Of a DNA stretch of 16,266 nt, positions 1-9,200 are shown in pieces. Each line of letters starts with the position of its first letter. Positions within the stretch are counted from its first letter, which is position 1. The stretch is from the NCBI GenBank assembly GCA_964445105.1, contig CAYUJS010000044.1:1-16266 (forward strand), given 5' to 3'. The notes under the pieces were generated by a model. The model searched no databases, was not told the DNA's origin, and saw only the letters and a list, made by a program, of their open reading frames with translations. The translations under genes were made by a program, and so were the position numbers. Source of the stretch: CAWBNS01 sp964445105 (lineage in GTDB: Bacteria > Chlamydiota > Chlamydiia > Chlamydiales > JAJFMA01).

Positions 1-1540
1 TTTCTGAAAAAGTGTACGTTTGTGCTGGCTGGGTGAGTGCAAGTGTGGTGCGTACGAGCTCTTTGCCTGAGGAGGCCAGCAGGCCGATGGAAAGGGGGAT
101 GTGGAGGGGAGGCGTTTGATCTTGTGTTACGTTCAGAGTGAACGTACTTTGGGTGGCATCGTACTGCCAGGAGAAGCTCAACTTGGGGGTGCCTGTTTGG
201 TCGTACCAGCGGGAAAATTGGCTTAGATCCACGCCTGAAGCGGTCTGCATGGCGTATAGGAAATCTTCTGTGGTGACTGCTTGCCCATCGTAAAGTTCGA
301 AGTACTTGTCGATACCTTTGCGGTAGTTATCTTTTCCTAGGAGAGTTTGAACCATGCGGATGATTTCCGCGCCTTTTTCATAGACGGTGGGTGTATAGAA
401 GTTATTGATCTGGATATAGGATTTGGGTTTGATCGGGTGCGCTGTAGGGCTGGCATCTTCGGCAAACTGCACGCCGCGCAAGCGCATGACATCGCTGATG
501 CGTTTGACGGGGCGTGAATTCATGTCGGCAGAAAATTCTTGATCGCGAAAGACGGTAAGCCCCTCTTTCAAAGTGAGCTGGAACCAATCGCGACAGGTGA
601 TGCGGTTACCGGTCCAGTTGTGAAAGTACTCGTGTGCGACAATGCCTTCAATGAGCAGATAGTCAGTATCGGTGGCTAGGGAAGGGTCTGCAAGGACGTA
701 TTGGGCGTTGAAGATGTTTAAGCCTTTGTTTTCCATGGCGCCAAAATTAAATGCCTCCACAGCGACGATCATAAAGACATCTAGGTCATATTCGAGGCCG
801 TAGGTCTCTTCGTCCCAGACCATGGATTTGATGAGCGAACGCATGGCGTGTTGGCAGCGCGCTTCATTCCCCTTATCGCAGTAGATTCGTAGGTCTATGT
901 CGCGGCCGGAGGGGGTCTTGTGTGTGTCGCGCACGCAGCCAAGGTCGCCTGCGACCAGCGCAAAGAGATAAGAGGGTTTAGGGAAGGGATCTTCCCACTT
1001 TACCCAGTGGCGCCCGCTTGGGAGCTGCCCGCTACCTACTTGGTTGCCGTTAGATAACAAAATCGGACAGCTTTTTTGGTCGGCGATAATTTTACAGCTA
1101 TATTTTGACATGATGTCTGGGCGATCTAAAAAGTAAGTGATGCGCCGGAAGCCTTCGGGCTCATTCTGCGTACTGAAAAGGCCGCCAGACTTATATAGCC
1201 CCTCTAGTTCAGTGTTTATTTCTGGATTTATGCAATTGGTAATTTCCAGATTAAAGCTGGTGGGTGGGTTTGGCAAAGTGAGCGACTGGTAATCAACCTG
1301 GTAGGCGTCAGGTGAAAGCACTACATTATTTAATTTAACTTCTAATAGCTCTAGGTGGCTTCCATCGAGCACCAGGGGGCCAGTCGAGGCGCCAGGGGCG
1401 CTGTTTTTTTCGAATCGCATGCGTGAAGTGACAATCGTGCGCTCATCGTGCAGATCGAAGGTCAGGTCGACCGAGGAGATCAAATGGCTGGTCGGTTTGT
1501 AGTCTTGCAGACGAATGGGCTTTGTGTCGGTTTTTTCCAT
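1..1540 (-). CDS. pepN: Aminopeptidase N, M1 family zinc metallopeptidase (C-terminus outside window)
   Basis: Cytosolic zinc aminopeptidase that trims N-terminal residues from peptides. The first 513 residues are visible and the remaining third or more (E. coli PepN is 870 residues) lies beyond the left edge. Seen directly: the substrate-binding GAMEN motif at residues 267-271, the zinc motif HEYFH at 303-307 (ligands H303 and H307, general base E304), the third zinc ligand E326 inside KEGLTVFRDQEF, and Y387 in TVYEKGAE, matching the transition-state tyrosine of the family. Spacing matches E. coli PepN with a constant offset of 6 residues. The ATG at 1540 has a clear AAGGAG six bases upstream. 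No stop or frameshift interrupts the visible part. It is transcribed divergently from the TPR operon. Likely role: supplying amino acids from peptides. Confidence 0.96.
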   Translation of the reverse strand, partial: MEKTDTKPIRLQDYKPTSHLISSVDLTFDLHDERTIVTSRMRFEKNSAPGASTGPLVLDGSHLELLEVKLNNVVLSPDAYQVDYQSLTLPNPPTSFNLEITNCINPEINTELEGLYKSGGLFSTQNEPEGFRRITYFLDRPDIMSKYSCKIIADQKSCPILLSNGNQVGSGQLPSGRHWVKWEDPFPKPSYLFALVAGDLGCVRDTHKTPSGRDIDLRIYCDKGNEARCQHAMRSLIKSMVWDEETYGLEYDLDVFMIVAVEAFNFGAMENKGLNIFNAQYVLADPSLATDTDYLLIEGIVAHEYFHNWTGNRITCRDWFQLTLKEGLTVFRDQEFSADMNSRPVKRISDVMRLRGVQFAEDASPTAHPIKPKSYIQINNFYTPTVYEKGAEIIRMVQTLLGKDNYRKGIDKYFELYDGQAVTTEDFLYAMQTASGVDLSQFSRWYDQTGTPKLSFSWQYDATQSTFTLNVTQDQTPPLHIPLSIGLLASSGKELVRTTLALTQPAQTYTFSE

Positions 1541-1546
1541 GACTAG

Positions 1547-1552
1547 CTCCTT
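1547..1552 (-). promoter_or_regulatory. Ribosome binding site of pepN
   Basis: AAGGAG on the minus strand, six bases before the ATG at 1540. It fixes the pepN start, which is otherwise undecided because the reading frame runs on upstream. Confidence 0.75.
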
Positions 1553-1639
1553 AACGGAATAAAGGACCCAGGATTCGGGATTTGGGATTATTGTGCAAGC
1601 GGGCGTTGGCCCCGTTGGTGGCTTCCGCAGGGCTCGTGC

Positions 1640-1661
1640 ACAGCCACCGGCCTCATTTTGC
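1640..1661 (+). repeat. Short dispersed intergenic repeat, copy 1 (between pepN and TPR gene)
   Basis: These 22 bases match 20 of 22 bases of 14118-14139, which lies in another intergenic region on the same strand. The shared core is CACCGGCCT followed by ATTTTGC; similarity continues weakly on both sides (GGCTCG-type sequence upstream, a CTTAT-type stretch downstream). The function is unknown; it could be a remnant of a mobile repeat family or a shared binding site. The rest of the 1541-1815 intergenic region shows only the promoter listed separately. Confidence 0.5.
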
Positions 1662-1754
1662 TTCTTATGCGTAGTCAGGGTTATAGATTCGTCGCGAACT
1701 GAGCCTGTTCCTGTTTTTAGAGGGAGCTAGTGGGTTGCAGCAGCTATCCATAGG

Positions 1755-1783
1755 TTGTGCATTAAAGCCACCTCCGGTAAAAT
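1755..1783 (+). promoter_or_regulatory. Candidate sigma70-type promoter of the TPR-mgtE-methyltransferase operon
   Basis: TTGTGC at 1755-1760 and TAAAAT at 1778-1783 are separated by exactly 17 bases. The -35 matches the consensus at 4 of 6 positions and the -10 at 5 of 6. A start around 1790 would leave a leader of about 25 bases before the ATG at 1816. It is the only convincing pair in the divergent region on this strand. Confidence 0.5.
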
Positions 1784-1815
1784 AGGCGTGTTTACGATTT
1801 AAGCAGTTAGGGCTT

Positions 1816-3876
1816 ATGGATCAGTCGATTAGAGAGCTACTAGAAGAGATCAGTCAGACCGAAGCGTATGGCAGGTTAGAGCTTTTTCGTGAGACAAAAG
1901 CTTGGCTAGAAGTGCCAGAAGAGGACCGAGAGTTGTTGGCCCTGCTGTTTGTCGAGAAGGGCAAAAAAGAGCTAGAGATGGGTAGTCAAGATGTTTTGAC
2001 AAGCTTTTCACTGGCCTCCAAAATTGCTCCCAAAAGCGCTCTTGTTGCTTACCGACAGGGGGTTAATTTTGCGCTTTATCCGGACAATCTGCGTTGTTTG
2101 CTTCTGAGCAATGAGTTGCTGGAGCAGGCGACTGGCATCGACCCTAAATATTTTGACGCCTGGCACGCAAAGGCAAAAGTCCTGGTGCGTCTCGGTATGC
2201 TTCAGCATGAGCCAAATTACCTGAGCCAAGCTGAGGAGTGTTTCCAGAAAGCGTTTAGCTTATCTCCGGGTGTCAACGCCGAATTCTTTTGCAACTGGGG
2301 TCTGTGCTGGTGTTTGGTCGGTAAGGCCTCTGGCGAGGCGTGCGATTTTCGTATCGCTGTGGACAAGTACCGCGCGGCCATCCAGCTCGGCCTGGATCTG
2401 CCCGTTTTGTGGAACGATTACGGGGCGGTCTTGGGAGATTTAGCGGCTCTGCTGCGCAATCGAGAGATGTTTTACGAGTCGGTGGCCTGCTACCAGAAGT
2501 CAGTCGAGCGTGCGCCGCAATTTTATCAGGCTTGGAGTAACCTAGGTTCTGCTTGCCTCCACCTTTTCACTGTTTCTAGCCAAGAGGCTGATTTTTCGCT
2601 TGGAGATGCCGCTTTTGAGCAAGCTACTTCACTAGAGCCTTCGCATGCAGACGATTGGGCCCGCTGGGGCGCCTTGCTGACCATGGCGGCTCGCCGTTTT
2701 CACCGGCCTGACCTCTACGAGGTGGCCGCGCGTAAATATGAAAAGGCGGACGTGTTGGCGCCCGATTCCACGGGAATTTTATCGGGCTGGGCAGAAGCAC
2801 AAATGTTAAGTGCAGAATCGGATGATCGGTTAGATCTTTTGAAAGCCGCACAGAACAAAATCACACGTTGTCTGGAGCTTGATCAGACTAACGCCCGCTT
2901 TTGGTATCTCTACGGTTGTGTGTTCGTGGAGCTAGGTCGCTACTTCGGTGACGAGCAGCACCTGCTCAAAGCTATCGAACATATGCGTACCGGCCTGTCT
3001 TTAAGCGAGGATGACCCGCAGCTTTGGCATGCGCTAGCTGTGGCTTATCATGGTCTCAGCGATCTGCGCTTAGACGCCAATTTGCTGGATGTCGCTATTA
3101 CCTATTTCGGCCGCTCATCGGAGTTTGGGGGCGACCAGGTGCCGCAGTTTATGAACGACTGGGCGGTTGCACTCATGCGTCGCGGCGAGGGCACCGGTTG
3201 CCGGGAAGATATCGAAGCGGCCATCGAAAAGTTGGAGCGCGCGCTTGGCGGTGATTCCATCGAATCTATTCCGGAAGAGGTAGACCCGGAATGGATCTAT
3301 AACTATGGCTGCGCCTGGGACTATCTAGGCGATTTTACCGATGAGCCGCAATTCTATGAAAAAGCCGTGCAAATGTTATCTCACGTGTTAGTACTGGAGC
3401 CAGAGTTTCGCCATGCGCGCTTTAATTTGGCTCTGGCCTACTCGCATCTTGGCGAACTAACCGCCGACATAGACTGTTTTGAGAAGGCGGTCATTTGTTT
3501 TAAAGCCCTCTTAGAAGAGGAGCCGGAAGATGAGGTGGCTTGGAACGAATGGGGCTTAACCCTCATCAATCTCGCGCGTATGGTAGCCGACCCTGCTCAT
3601 CCACATTTGCTACAATCAGCCTATGACCACGCTGAGACACGTTTGCAACAGGCGGCCTCTTTAGGCTCCACGCAAGCATTTTATAACCTAGCTTGTCTTT
3701 ACAGTCTGACACACAAGTGCGCAGCGGCCCTTCATTTTCTCGAAAGGGCAGAGATGGCCGATGCCCTTCCGACCATTGACGAAATGATGCAGGACGAGTG
3801 GCTAGAAAATCTTCGCAAAACAGAACACTTCAAGCCGTTTATCGACCATTTGTTAACGAAGTATAGATACCCATAA
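1816..3876 (+). CDS. Long tetratricopeptide-repeat (TPR) protein
   Basis: A 686-residue soluble protein made almost entirely of helical repeats. There is no signal peptide or membrane segment. From about residue 112 to 648 it holds 11 to 13 units of roughly 38-45 residues, longer than the canonical 34 because the loops hold insertions. Each unit begins with a W-x-x-x-G/A helix (W116, W199, W240, W281, W363, W404, W576) and ends with an A-x-x-x-[YF]-x-x-A-x-x-L-x-P helix. The C-terminal segment (EWLENLRKTEHFKPFID) resembles the capping motif often found after TPRs. TPR arrays bind partner proteins; the partner here is unknown. The gene is 36 bp ahead of mgtE on the same strand, so the two are probably co-transcribed. 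ATG at 1816 has only a weak GTTAGGG-type binding site. Confidence 0.9.
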   Translation: MDQSIRELLEEISQTEAYGRLELFRETKAWLEVPEEDRELLALLFVEKGKKELEMGSQDVLTSFSLASKIAPKSALVAYRQGVNFALYPDNLRCLLLSNELLEQATGIDPKYFDAWHAKAKVLVRLGMLQHEPNYLSQAEECFQKAFSLSPGVNAEFFCNWGLCWCLVGKASGEACDFRIAVDKYRAAIQLGLDLPVLWNDYGAVLGDLAALLRNREMFYESVACYQKSVERAPQFYQAWSNLGSACLHLFTVSSQEADFSLGDAAFEQATSLEPSHADDWARWGALLTMAARRFHRPDLYEVAARKYEKADVLAPDSTGILSGWAEAQMLSAESDDRLDLLKAAQNKITRCLELDQTNARFWYLYGCVFVELGRYFGDEQHLLKAIEHMRTGLSLSEDDPQLWHALAVAYHGLSDLRLDANLLDVAITYFGRSSEFGGDQVPQFMNDWAVALMRRGEGTGCREDIEAAIEKLERALGGDSIESIPEEVDPEWIYNYGCAWDYLGDFTDEPQFYEKAVQMLSHVLVLEPEFRHARFNLALAYSHLGELTADIDCFEKAVICFKALLEEEPEDEVAWNEWGLTLINLARMVADPAHPHLLQSAYDHAETRLQQAASLGSTQAFYNLACLYSLTHKCAAALHFLERAEMADALPTIDEMMQDEWLENLRKTEHFKPFIDHLLTKYRYP

Positions 3877-3897
3877 AAGGCTGCATCATTCATCCCT

Positions 3898-3904
3898 TGA
3901 GGAG
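3898..3904 (+). promoter_or_regulatory. Ribosome binding site that decides the GTG start of mgtE
   Basis: TGAGGAG lies eight bases before the GTG at 3913. This supports initiation at GTG rather than at the first in-frame ATG at 3964, which would remove 17 residues. Confidence 0.65.
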
Positions 3905-3912
3905 TAGTAAGT

Positions 3913-5367
3913 GTGGAAGAAGAAACCGAACCTGTAGAACCAGCTGTTTTCCACGGTAGCCTCATGGATTCCAAGACAAGTCATTTGGATGATATTCTCA
4001 TCCAGAAGCTTGAGGAGGTTTTTAACCATGCTACGAGCACCGTGCTGGTGCACGATGTTGCCAAGATAGCTTCAGAACATGACCCGATCGACTTGGCGTA
4101 CGCTGTCAAGCGCTTGCCCCCTAATACGCGCCACATCGTCTATGAAAATCTGCCCGATTTTCATGCCAAGGTAATCTTTATTATCAACACCGACAGCACT
4201 ACGCGGGCGGCGATCTTCCGGGTAACAGATGATAAGGAAATTCGGCGGTTGATTGAAAATATGCCTTTGGATGAGGCTGTTTGGATGCTCGACGATCTTT
4301 CTGATCGGCGCCTCAAGCGGGTCCTAGATCTTTTAGAGATCAAAAAAGCAACGCGCATCCGCGATTTGCTCCGTGCAGACCGCAATTCGGCTGCTCGCCT
4401 GATGACAAACGAGTTTTTTGCTTTTCACCTCAACGCTACCATCGGTGAAGTGGCCAAGGCAATTCGCGATAACCCCGGCATTGATCTCACGCGACGCGTA
4501 TTTGTATTGAACGATGACGGTATGCTTGTAGGTTCGGTACCCGGCAGAAATCTGATCATTAATCCGCAGTATGTATCCCTCAAGCAGATTATGCGGCCGG
4601 TGCTGCACACTGTTTCGCCTGAGACGTCGCGCGATGAAGTTTGTGATCTGGTAGAAAGATACAAAATTGCTGCCTTACCTGTGCTAGATGCCTCGGGGAC
4701 TATGGCGGGTGTGATCACCTACGAAGTCGTTGTCGAAGCCATGGAAGACATCGCAGACCAGACTATCGCTAGCATCGTTGGTACAGCGGAAGAGGTAGGT
4801 CAAGATGAACCCGTGATGCGTCGCGTTTGCGCGCGCGCTCCCTGGCTGGTAGTCACCCTCTGCTCTGGGATGACCACCATGGCGGCTATGCACCATTTTG
4901 AGAAGCGCATTTGGTTCATTGGCCTGGTTCCCTTTTTCGTCCCTTTGATCGCGGGGATGTCGGGGAATGTCGGCTTGCAAACCAGCACTCTACTGGTGCG
5001 TGGGATGTCCACGGGAGAATTGTCTTCGGGCACTAAGTATAACGCAGTTGGCAAGGAGCTGATGATTGGCTTGACTATAGGTTTAGTTTTTGGTCTTTTT
5101 GCAGGCTTAGCGGTGTTTTGCCTAAACGTGGCAGGGTTCCACTACCTGGGCATGAGCGCTGCAGGGGCCGGTCTGACAGTTGGGTTGGGTGTATTTACTG
5201 CTTGTTTCACGGCGACGTTTTTAGGTACTTTCTTTCCTCTTTTGTTTATCAGACTTGGAGTAGACCCTGCGGTAGCCTCTGGGCCTTTCATTACGGCTTT
5301 TAACGACGTTTCTTCCACCTTGATGTTTTTCTTTATCGCTTGGATGGTTCATGCCTTACTGGCTTGA
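3913..5367 (+). CDS. mgtE: Magnesium transporter MgtE
   Basis: Inner-membrane Mg2+ channel of the MgtE/SLC41 family, 484 residues. Domains in order: a short acidic N-terminal extension (1-20), the helical cytosolic N domain (about 30-155), two CBS domains (about 160-220 and 223-285), a connecting helix (EDIADQTIASIVG), and a five-helix membrane domain (about 308-484). The pore signature PLIAGMSGNVGLQTST is at 344-359, and DPAVASGPFITAFNDVSS at 451-468 holds D465, the probable counterpart of the selectivity-filter aspartate of Thermus MgtE. In this family the N and CBS domains bind Mg2+ and close the pore when magnesium is high, so regulation is largely built into the protein. Start is GTG with a good ribosome binding site. 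It is the second gene of the operon and its end overlaps the next gene by 17 bp. Confidence 0.95.
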   Translation: MEEETEPVEPAVFHGSLMDSKTSHLDDILIQKLEEVFNHATSTVLVHDVAKIASEHDPIDLAYAVKRLPPNTRHIVYENLPDFHAKVIFIINTDSTTRAAIFRVTDDKEIRRLIENMPLDEAVWMLDDLSDRRLKRVLDLLEIKKATRIRDLLRADRNSAARLMTNEFFAFHLNATIGEVAKAIRDNPGIDLTRRVFVLNDDGMLVGSVPGRNLIINPQYVSLKQIMRPVLHTVSPETSRDEVCDLVERYKIAALPVLDASGTMAGVITYEVVVEAMEDIADQTIASIVGTAEEVGQDEPVMRRVCARAPWLVVTLCSGMTTMAAMHHFEKRIWFIGLVPFFVPLIAGMSGNVGLQTSTLLVRGMSTGELSSGTKYNAVGKELMIGLTIGLVFGLFAGLAVFCLNVAGFHYLGMSAAGAGLTVGLGVFTACFTATFLGTFFPLLFIRLGVDPAVASGPFITAFNDVSSTLMFFFIAWMVHALLA

Positions 5368-6055
5368 AGGCGTTTGGTACGCTTTAGCCTACCGCTTGCG
5401 CCGCTTATTAGAGTACTTAAAAGGCGTATGGGGGTACTACGGCCATCGCGATTTTCGCAATACGGACCTGGCGTTGGTGTTGAATTACCTAGGTGCAAAT
5501 CCCTACTACGTGGCTAGGCGCTTTGCGGCAGCAAAGGGCGAGAAAGAGCTGTACACCTATGGGGAAACCCCGCTAACAACGCTAGCCGAGATCTGCCAGC
5601 GATGCGGCCTCACAAGCAAGGATGTGGTCTTTGAGCTTGGTTGCGGACGCGGGCGCGCCTGCTTTTGGCTGCGCACAGTATTTGGTTGTCAGCAGGTGAT
5701 AGGCATCGATTACAATCCTTACTTCGTCAAACTGGCGCAATACATCGCACGCGAGAAATCTATACAGGGCCTAGAGTTCCGTTGCGAAGATATCTTGCAC
5801 GCTGACCTCTCTGGGGCTACTGTAATTTATCTCTATGGATCGGTGCTAGATGCCGACTTCATCGAACGGCTCGCTGCGCGCGTGGCTCAGCTCCCCAGGG
5901 GGACCAAAGTGCTGACCGTGAGCTACTCGCTACAAGAGTACGCGACAAAGCCTTTGTTTGAGACCGTCGAGGTCTTTTCGGCACGTTTTACCTGGGGCGT
6001 GGCCACTGTTTACTGGCAGCAGGTAGTGGGCGACCCTAGTTCTCAAGCCACATAA
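5351..6055 (+). CDS. Class I SAM-dependent methyltransferase, substrate unknown
   Basis: A 234-residue protein with a Rossmann-type S-adenosylmethionine site: motif I VFELGCGRGRA at 93-103, the acidic end of strand 2 in VIGIDYN (D120), and CEDIL at 145-149 as the motif-II-like acidic residue. The first 90 residues are aromatic and basic (EGVWYALAYRLRRLLEYLKGVWGYY near the start) and look like an amphipathic or membrane-peripheral lead-in; this segment is not part of the methyltransferase fold. The start ATG lies inside the last codons of mgtE (17-bp overlap, different frame), so translation is probably coupled. I do not recognise a specific subfamily or substrate. A protein methylase is possible because the fold lacks the features of rRNA or ubiquinone methylases I know, but this is only a guess. 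Confidence 0.85.
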   Translation: MPYWLEGVWYALAYRLRRLLEYLKGVWGYYGHRDFRNTDLALVLNYLGANPYYVARRFAAAKGEKELYTYGETPLTTLAEICQRCGLTSKDVVFELGCGRGRACFWLRTVFGCQQVIGIDYNPYFVKLAQYIAREKSIQGLEFRCEDILHADLSGATVIYLYGSVLDADFIERLAARVAQLPRGTKVLTVSYSLQEYATKPLFETVEVFSARFTWGVATVYWQQVVGDPSSQAT

Positions 6056-6079
6056 AAAGCCGAAGGTACTAAATATCAC

Positions 6080-6117
6080 AGCTCCCACTAAAAAAAGCCA
6101 GTCGGCCTATTATGCCC
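6080..6117 (+). repeat. Possible third, shortened copy of the dispersed intergenic repeat
   Basis: The order AGCT, CTA, a run of A, AGCCAG, TC, GGCCT, ATT/TTA, TGC is shared with 14079-14139 if about 17-20 bases are missing here between AGCCAG and GGCCT. It is again in an intergenic region and on the same strand. The gap makes this weaker than the match between copies 1 and 2. Confidence 0.3.
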
Positions 6118-6193
6118 GCTGTTCGTTATTGACTTCTTGATTAAATAGCCCTCTTGTTCTTAATTATTATTAATTTGTTGTTTTTTTATTAAT

Positions 6194-6222
6194 TTTACAA
6201 ATAATAATGGTAATGTTATTAT
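6194..6222 (+). promoter_or_regulatory. Candidate sigma70/sigma66 promoter of the giant coiled-coil gene
   Basis: TTTACA at 6194-6199 and TATTAT at 6217-6222 are separated by 17 bases, each 5 of 6 to consensus. The pair sits in a strikingly AT-rich stretch (about 6140-6250) unlike the rest of the window. A start near 6229 leaves about 29 bases before the ATG at 6258. No convincing Shine-Dalgarno sequence precedes that ATG. Confidence 0.55.
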
Positions 6223-6257
6223 ATGTTTTTAGTCTTGTTAATAAAAATGGATGAATT

Positions 6258-9200
6258 ATGGATAGTTTGGGGCCAAATTTTCTATTTAAGAAACATGACC
6301 AAGATCTGCAAGAACTGCAAACGTGTAAGGAAGCAGTTTCAAGTACTGATTTTTTGACAACCGCTGGTAGTTCTTCCGAAGGGCAGAGCGGGCAGCAATC
6401 CCTTGACGTACCAAGTGCGCGTATAAACGACCTGCTGGGACGTTTGGCTAGCGCGCAGGCAAGAGTTCTGCAGGTGGGGGGGCAAGATCAGCACCCCGCG
6501 AACGAACAGAACTGTCTCGAGATAGCCCACCTGCAGCGTGAAATTGCGCAGGTCAAGTTGTATGCGATTCTCCGTTTGGAAGAGGCGTTTCAGAGCGCCC
6601 TTCCAGAGTCGAAAAGTGTTTTAGGGAGAGTGCTGGCGTTAAGGGATAGCGTCTTGCGCGAGGGAGCAGTAGCCTTTGCAGCAGAACAGGTCTACAGCGC
6701 GATTATCTCTACTACTTACCATCAAGCCGTTGAACCGATCGCCCCGGCGGAAGACCTGCTAGAACTCGGTGCCCAAATAACCGGGCTTCGCCAAGTGTTG
6801 GCAGAGGAAAGTTTGCAGGGCCGCGTCAAGCTTACAGCTGATGTTAAGGGCATATTAGAGCAGCAACTTAACGCACTGGTGTCTCATGAAGGAAATTTAC
6901 GCCCGGCAGCTTCGGTAAACAGGTTTCGCCACGAAAGCTTGCAGGCGCGATTTAAAAATACAAAAGGAGCGTTAGGGCAACGTCTCGGTACGCTTGCTTT
7001 TGGTAACCGGAGTGTGGGACCGCCCGCTTTGTCGCGAGGGCGTGTAGCGCAATATGCCCCCGATCAGCCGGCTGAGGCTGAATTAGATGGAATCTTTTTT
7101 TCGACCGGACAATTTTTAACAAATAATAATTTTCAGCCTCCAGCTGCCCACAACGTGGGCGGATTGGTTAACTGGCTCTTGGGTAAAGAGCCGAAAGGCC
7201 TGGAGCAAAATTTGCACGAACTAAGAGAGAAAATTCGCCAATTAGATGTCGCTGTCAGCAGAAAAAAGCATGAACTGGCTACTGCCACATACGAAACTGA
7301 AGAATTAATCCGCGGCAATTTTGAGATTACACATAGAGCTCGTCTTGCCGTGATAGAGAAAATCGCCCTTGCCGGTCAATTAATTAACTGGACAGATTCT
7401 GTCGAGGCTGAGAGCAAGCACTTAGTATTAGATCGCCTTTACGCGTTTTTACAAACGCAATTAAAAGATGAAGCTTCCTTATATGCACAGGCGCTCGCCC
7501 TTGGCACACTTATGTCTGCCGGCAGTGCGCCCGTCGATCTGGAGAGAAAGGGAGGGACATGGCGCTTCGACGAACGCATGGCCGCCCACAAAAAAGAGTT
7601 GCTCTACCTTGCGGCCTTAGAGAAGGTGATCCTAGAGTCGGAGGTGTGCGGGTTCGCGCTGGGGCGGCCTGAGAGCATGCAGCTACAGAAACATCGGCTT
7701 GGCCTGCTAAAAAAACAAGAAATGGCGCTCAAACCTCAGCAGCTTGCGGTTCGTGAGCCAGCAGACACGCTGCCCTACCGCGCTTTTGCGAAAAGCGCCG
7801 GCAGTGCGCTAAATGTAGAGCAGACGCTGCAGACGCTAGGTGTAAAGATCAGCCAGCTCAAACGAGAGCTAGAGCAGTGGGAGTTAGACGCACCTTTTTT
7901 TTCTGTGGATGAGAAAATTAGACAGGCTCCCTTTCCGGAGAGAGAACAACTGGAAGTGGAGCGTGTAGGGCTGATACAAAAAGAAATGCTTGATGCGCGG
8001 CGACATGTACAGAGATTATCGGAGGGCCCTTTGAGCCAATCTGAGCTAGAAGAGCTCAATTGGCAAAATGAAAGGATTACCTACTATGAAAAGCTCATCA
8101 AGGGCTCAAGCGTCCATAAGGGGATAATGCTTACTGAAGCTTTGGAGATGCACAACGATAAATTGAGCCAAATGGACGGACCCGCAAACGATCGCGAGGC
8201 GCTAAAAATAGCTGTAGAGTGGAAAGAGTACGTTGAAGACACTATTTTTTATGTAGAAAATACGTACGCTGACCAGCCGATGTTTGATTCGCAGCGAAAA
8301 AATATCGAGCTCCTGAAAGCGAAAGCAAAGGGGTTAGAGGTCCGTATTACCCGTTACAGGAAAGGCTTTAGAGCTGCTTACAAACAGGAGATCTCTGAGG
8401 AGCTAAAGCAAGAGGCGCTCAGAAGAGGGGTGTCCAAGGAAGAACCTCGTTCTGTGCTAGCCGCAATTAGCGCAGCTGCGGTCGATGCAGTCGCCAAGCT
8501 CCTTACAGAAGCGATACATGCAAACAAAACAGAGTACCTTCATGAATGGTCCACAACTGCTTGGGGGCGTGAGTTAAGGCGGGATCCGAAAACCACAAAA
8601 CTTTTGGATCGACAGGAAGATATCTTGCTGAGTGAAGAGGTTCGCTGCGAGTCCATTGAAAAACGCGTACAGCTCCTCAAGGGGCTTGATCCTAGCGCTG
8701 ACCACTTCTCCGTAATGGAGGCCAAGCAAAAACTCTTGGAAGAACGAGTCAATTTGGTCGAGTCTTTGGGTCGTAGCCGGCAGGCTGTCTTGGCTAAGTT
8801 GGATCTTTTGAACGAGTCGTTAAGTCAGGGGAAGGCGCGCATAGAACCGAGTCTTCTTGATCAACTTGGCGAAGTGGCTCAGCAATTGGGTAGTCATTTG
8901 CGAAAGGAAAAAGCACAAGTCCGTGTCTTGAAAACAGAGTTAGCTAACTGGAAACTTGAAGAACCTCTTTTTGAGCTGGGCCTCAGGATTCAACAAAGCA
9001 AGAGCCCGGTGGTCCAGGCTCAGCTGGAGTTGAAGCTGGAAAAAGAAATTAAGCGCCTAATCAAGCGGTATAAGGCAGTTGTAGACGGGCCTAGCGTGGA
9101 TGAGGAAGCCAAGAAAGCCGTTAAGTACTACACCGATCAGAAGAACAGCAAGGCGCGTAAACAACGGGTGCTGCTAAGCCGTACGGTATTGCTGGAAGAC

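Noticed and set aside
4333..5054. Several open frames of 80-98 codons on the minus strand opposite mgtE.
   Set aside because: They overlap each other and lie opposite a well-conserved gene; they are by-products of its codon use.
6056..6110. Terminator after the methyltransferase gene.
   Set aside because: Only a 5-bp stem (GCCGA with TCGGC) with a loop of about 40 bases is found on the plus strand, with no T run after it.
6247..6253. Two upstream ATG codons (6247 and 6251) as starts of the giant protein.
   Set aside because: Neither is in the frame of the 1831-residue protein.
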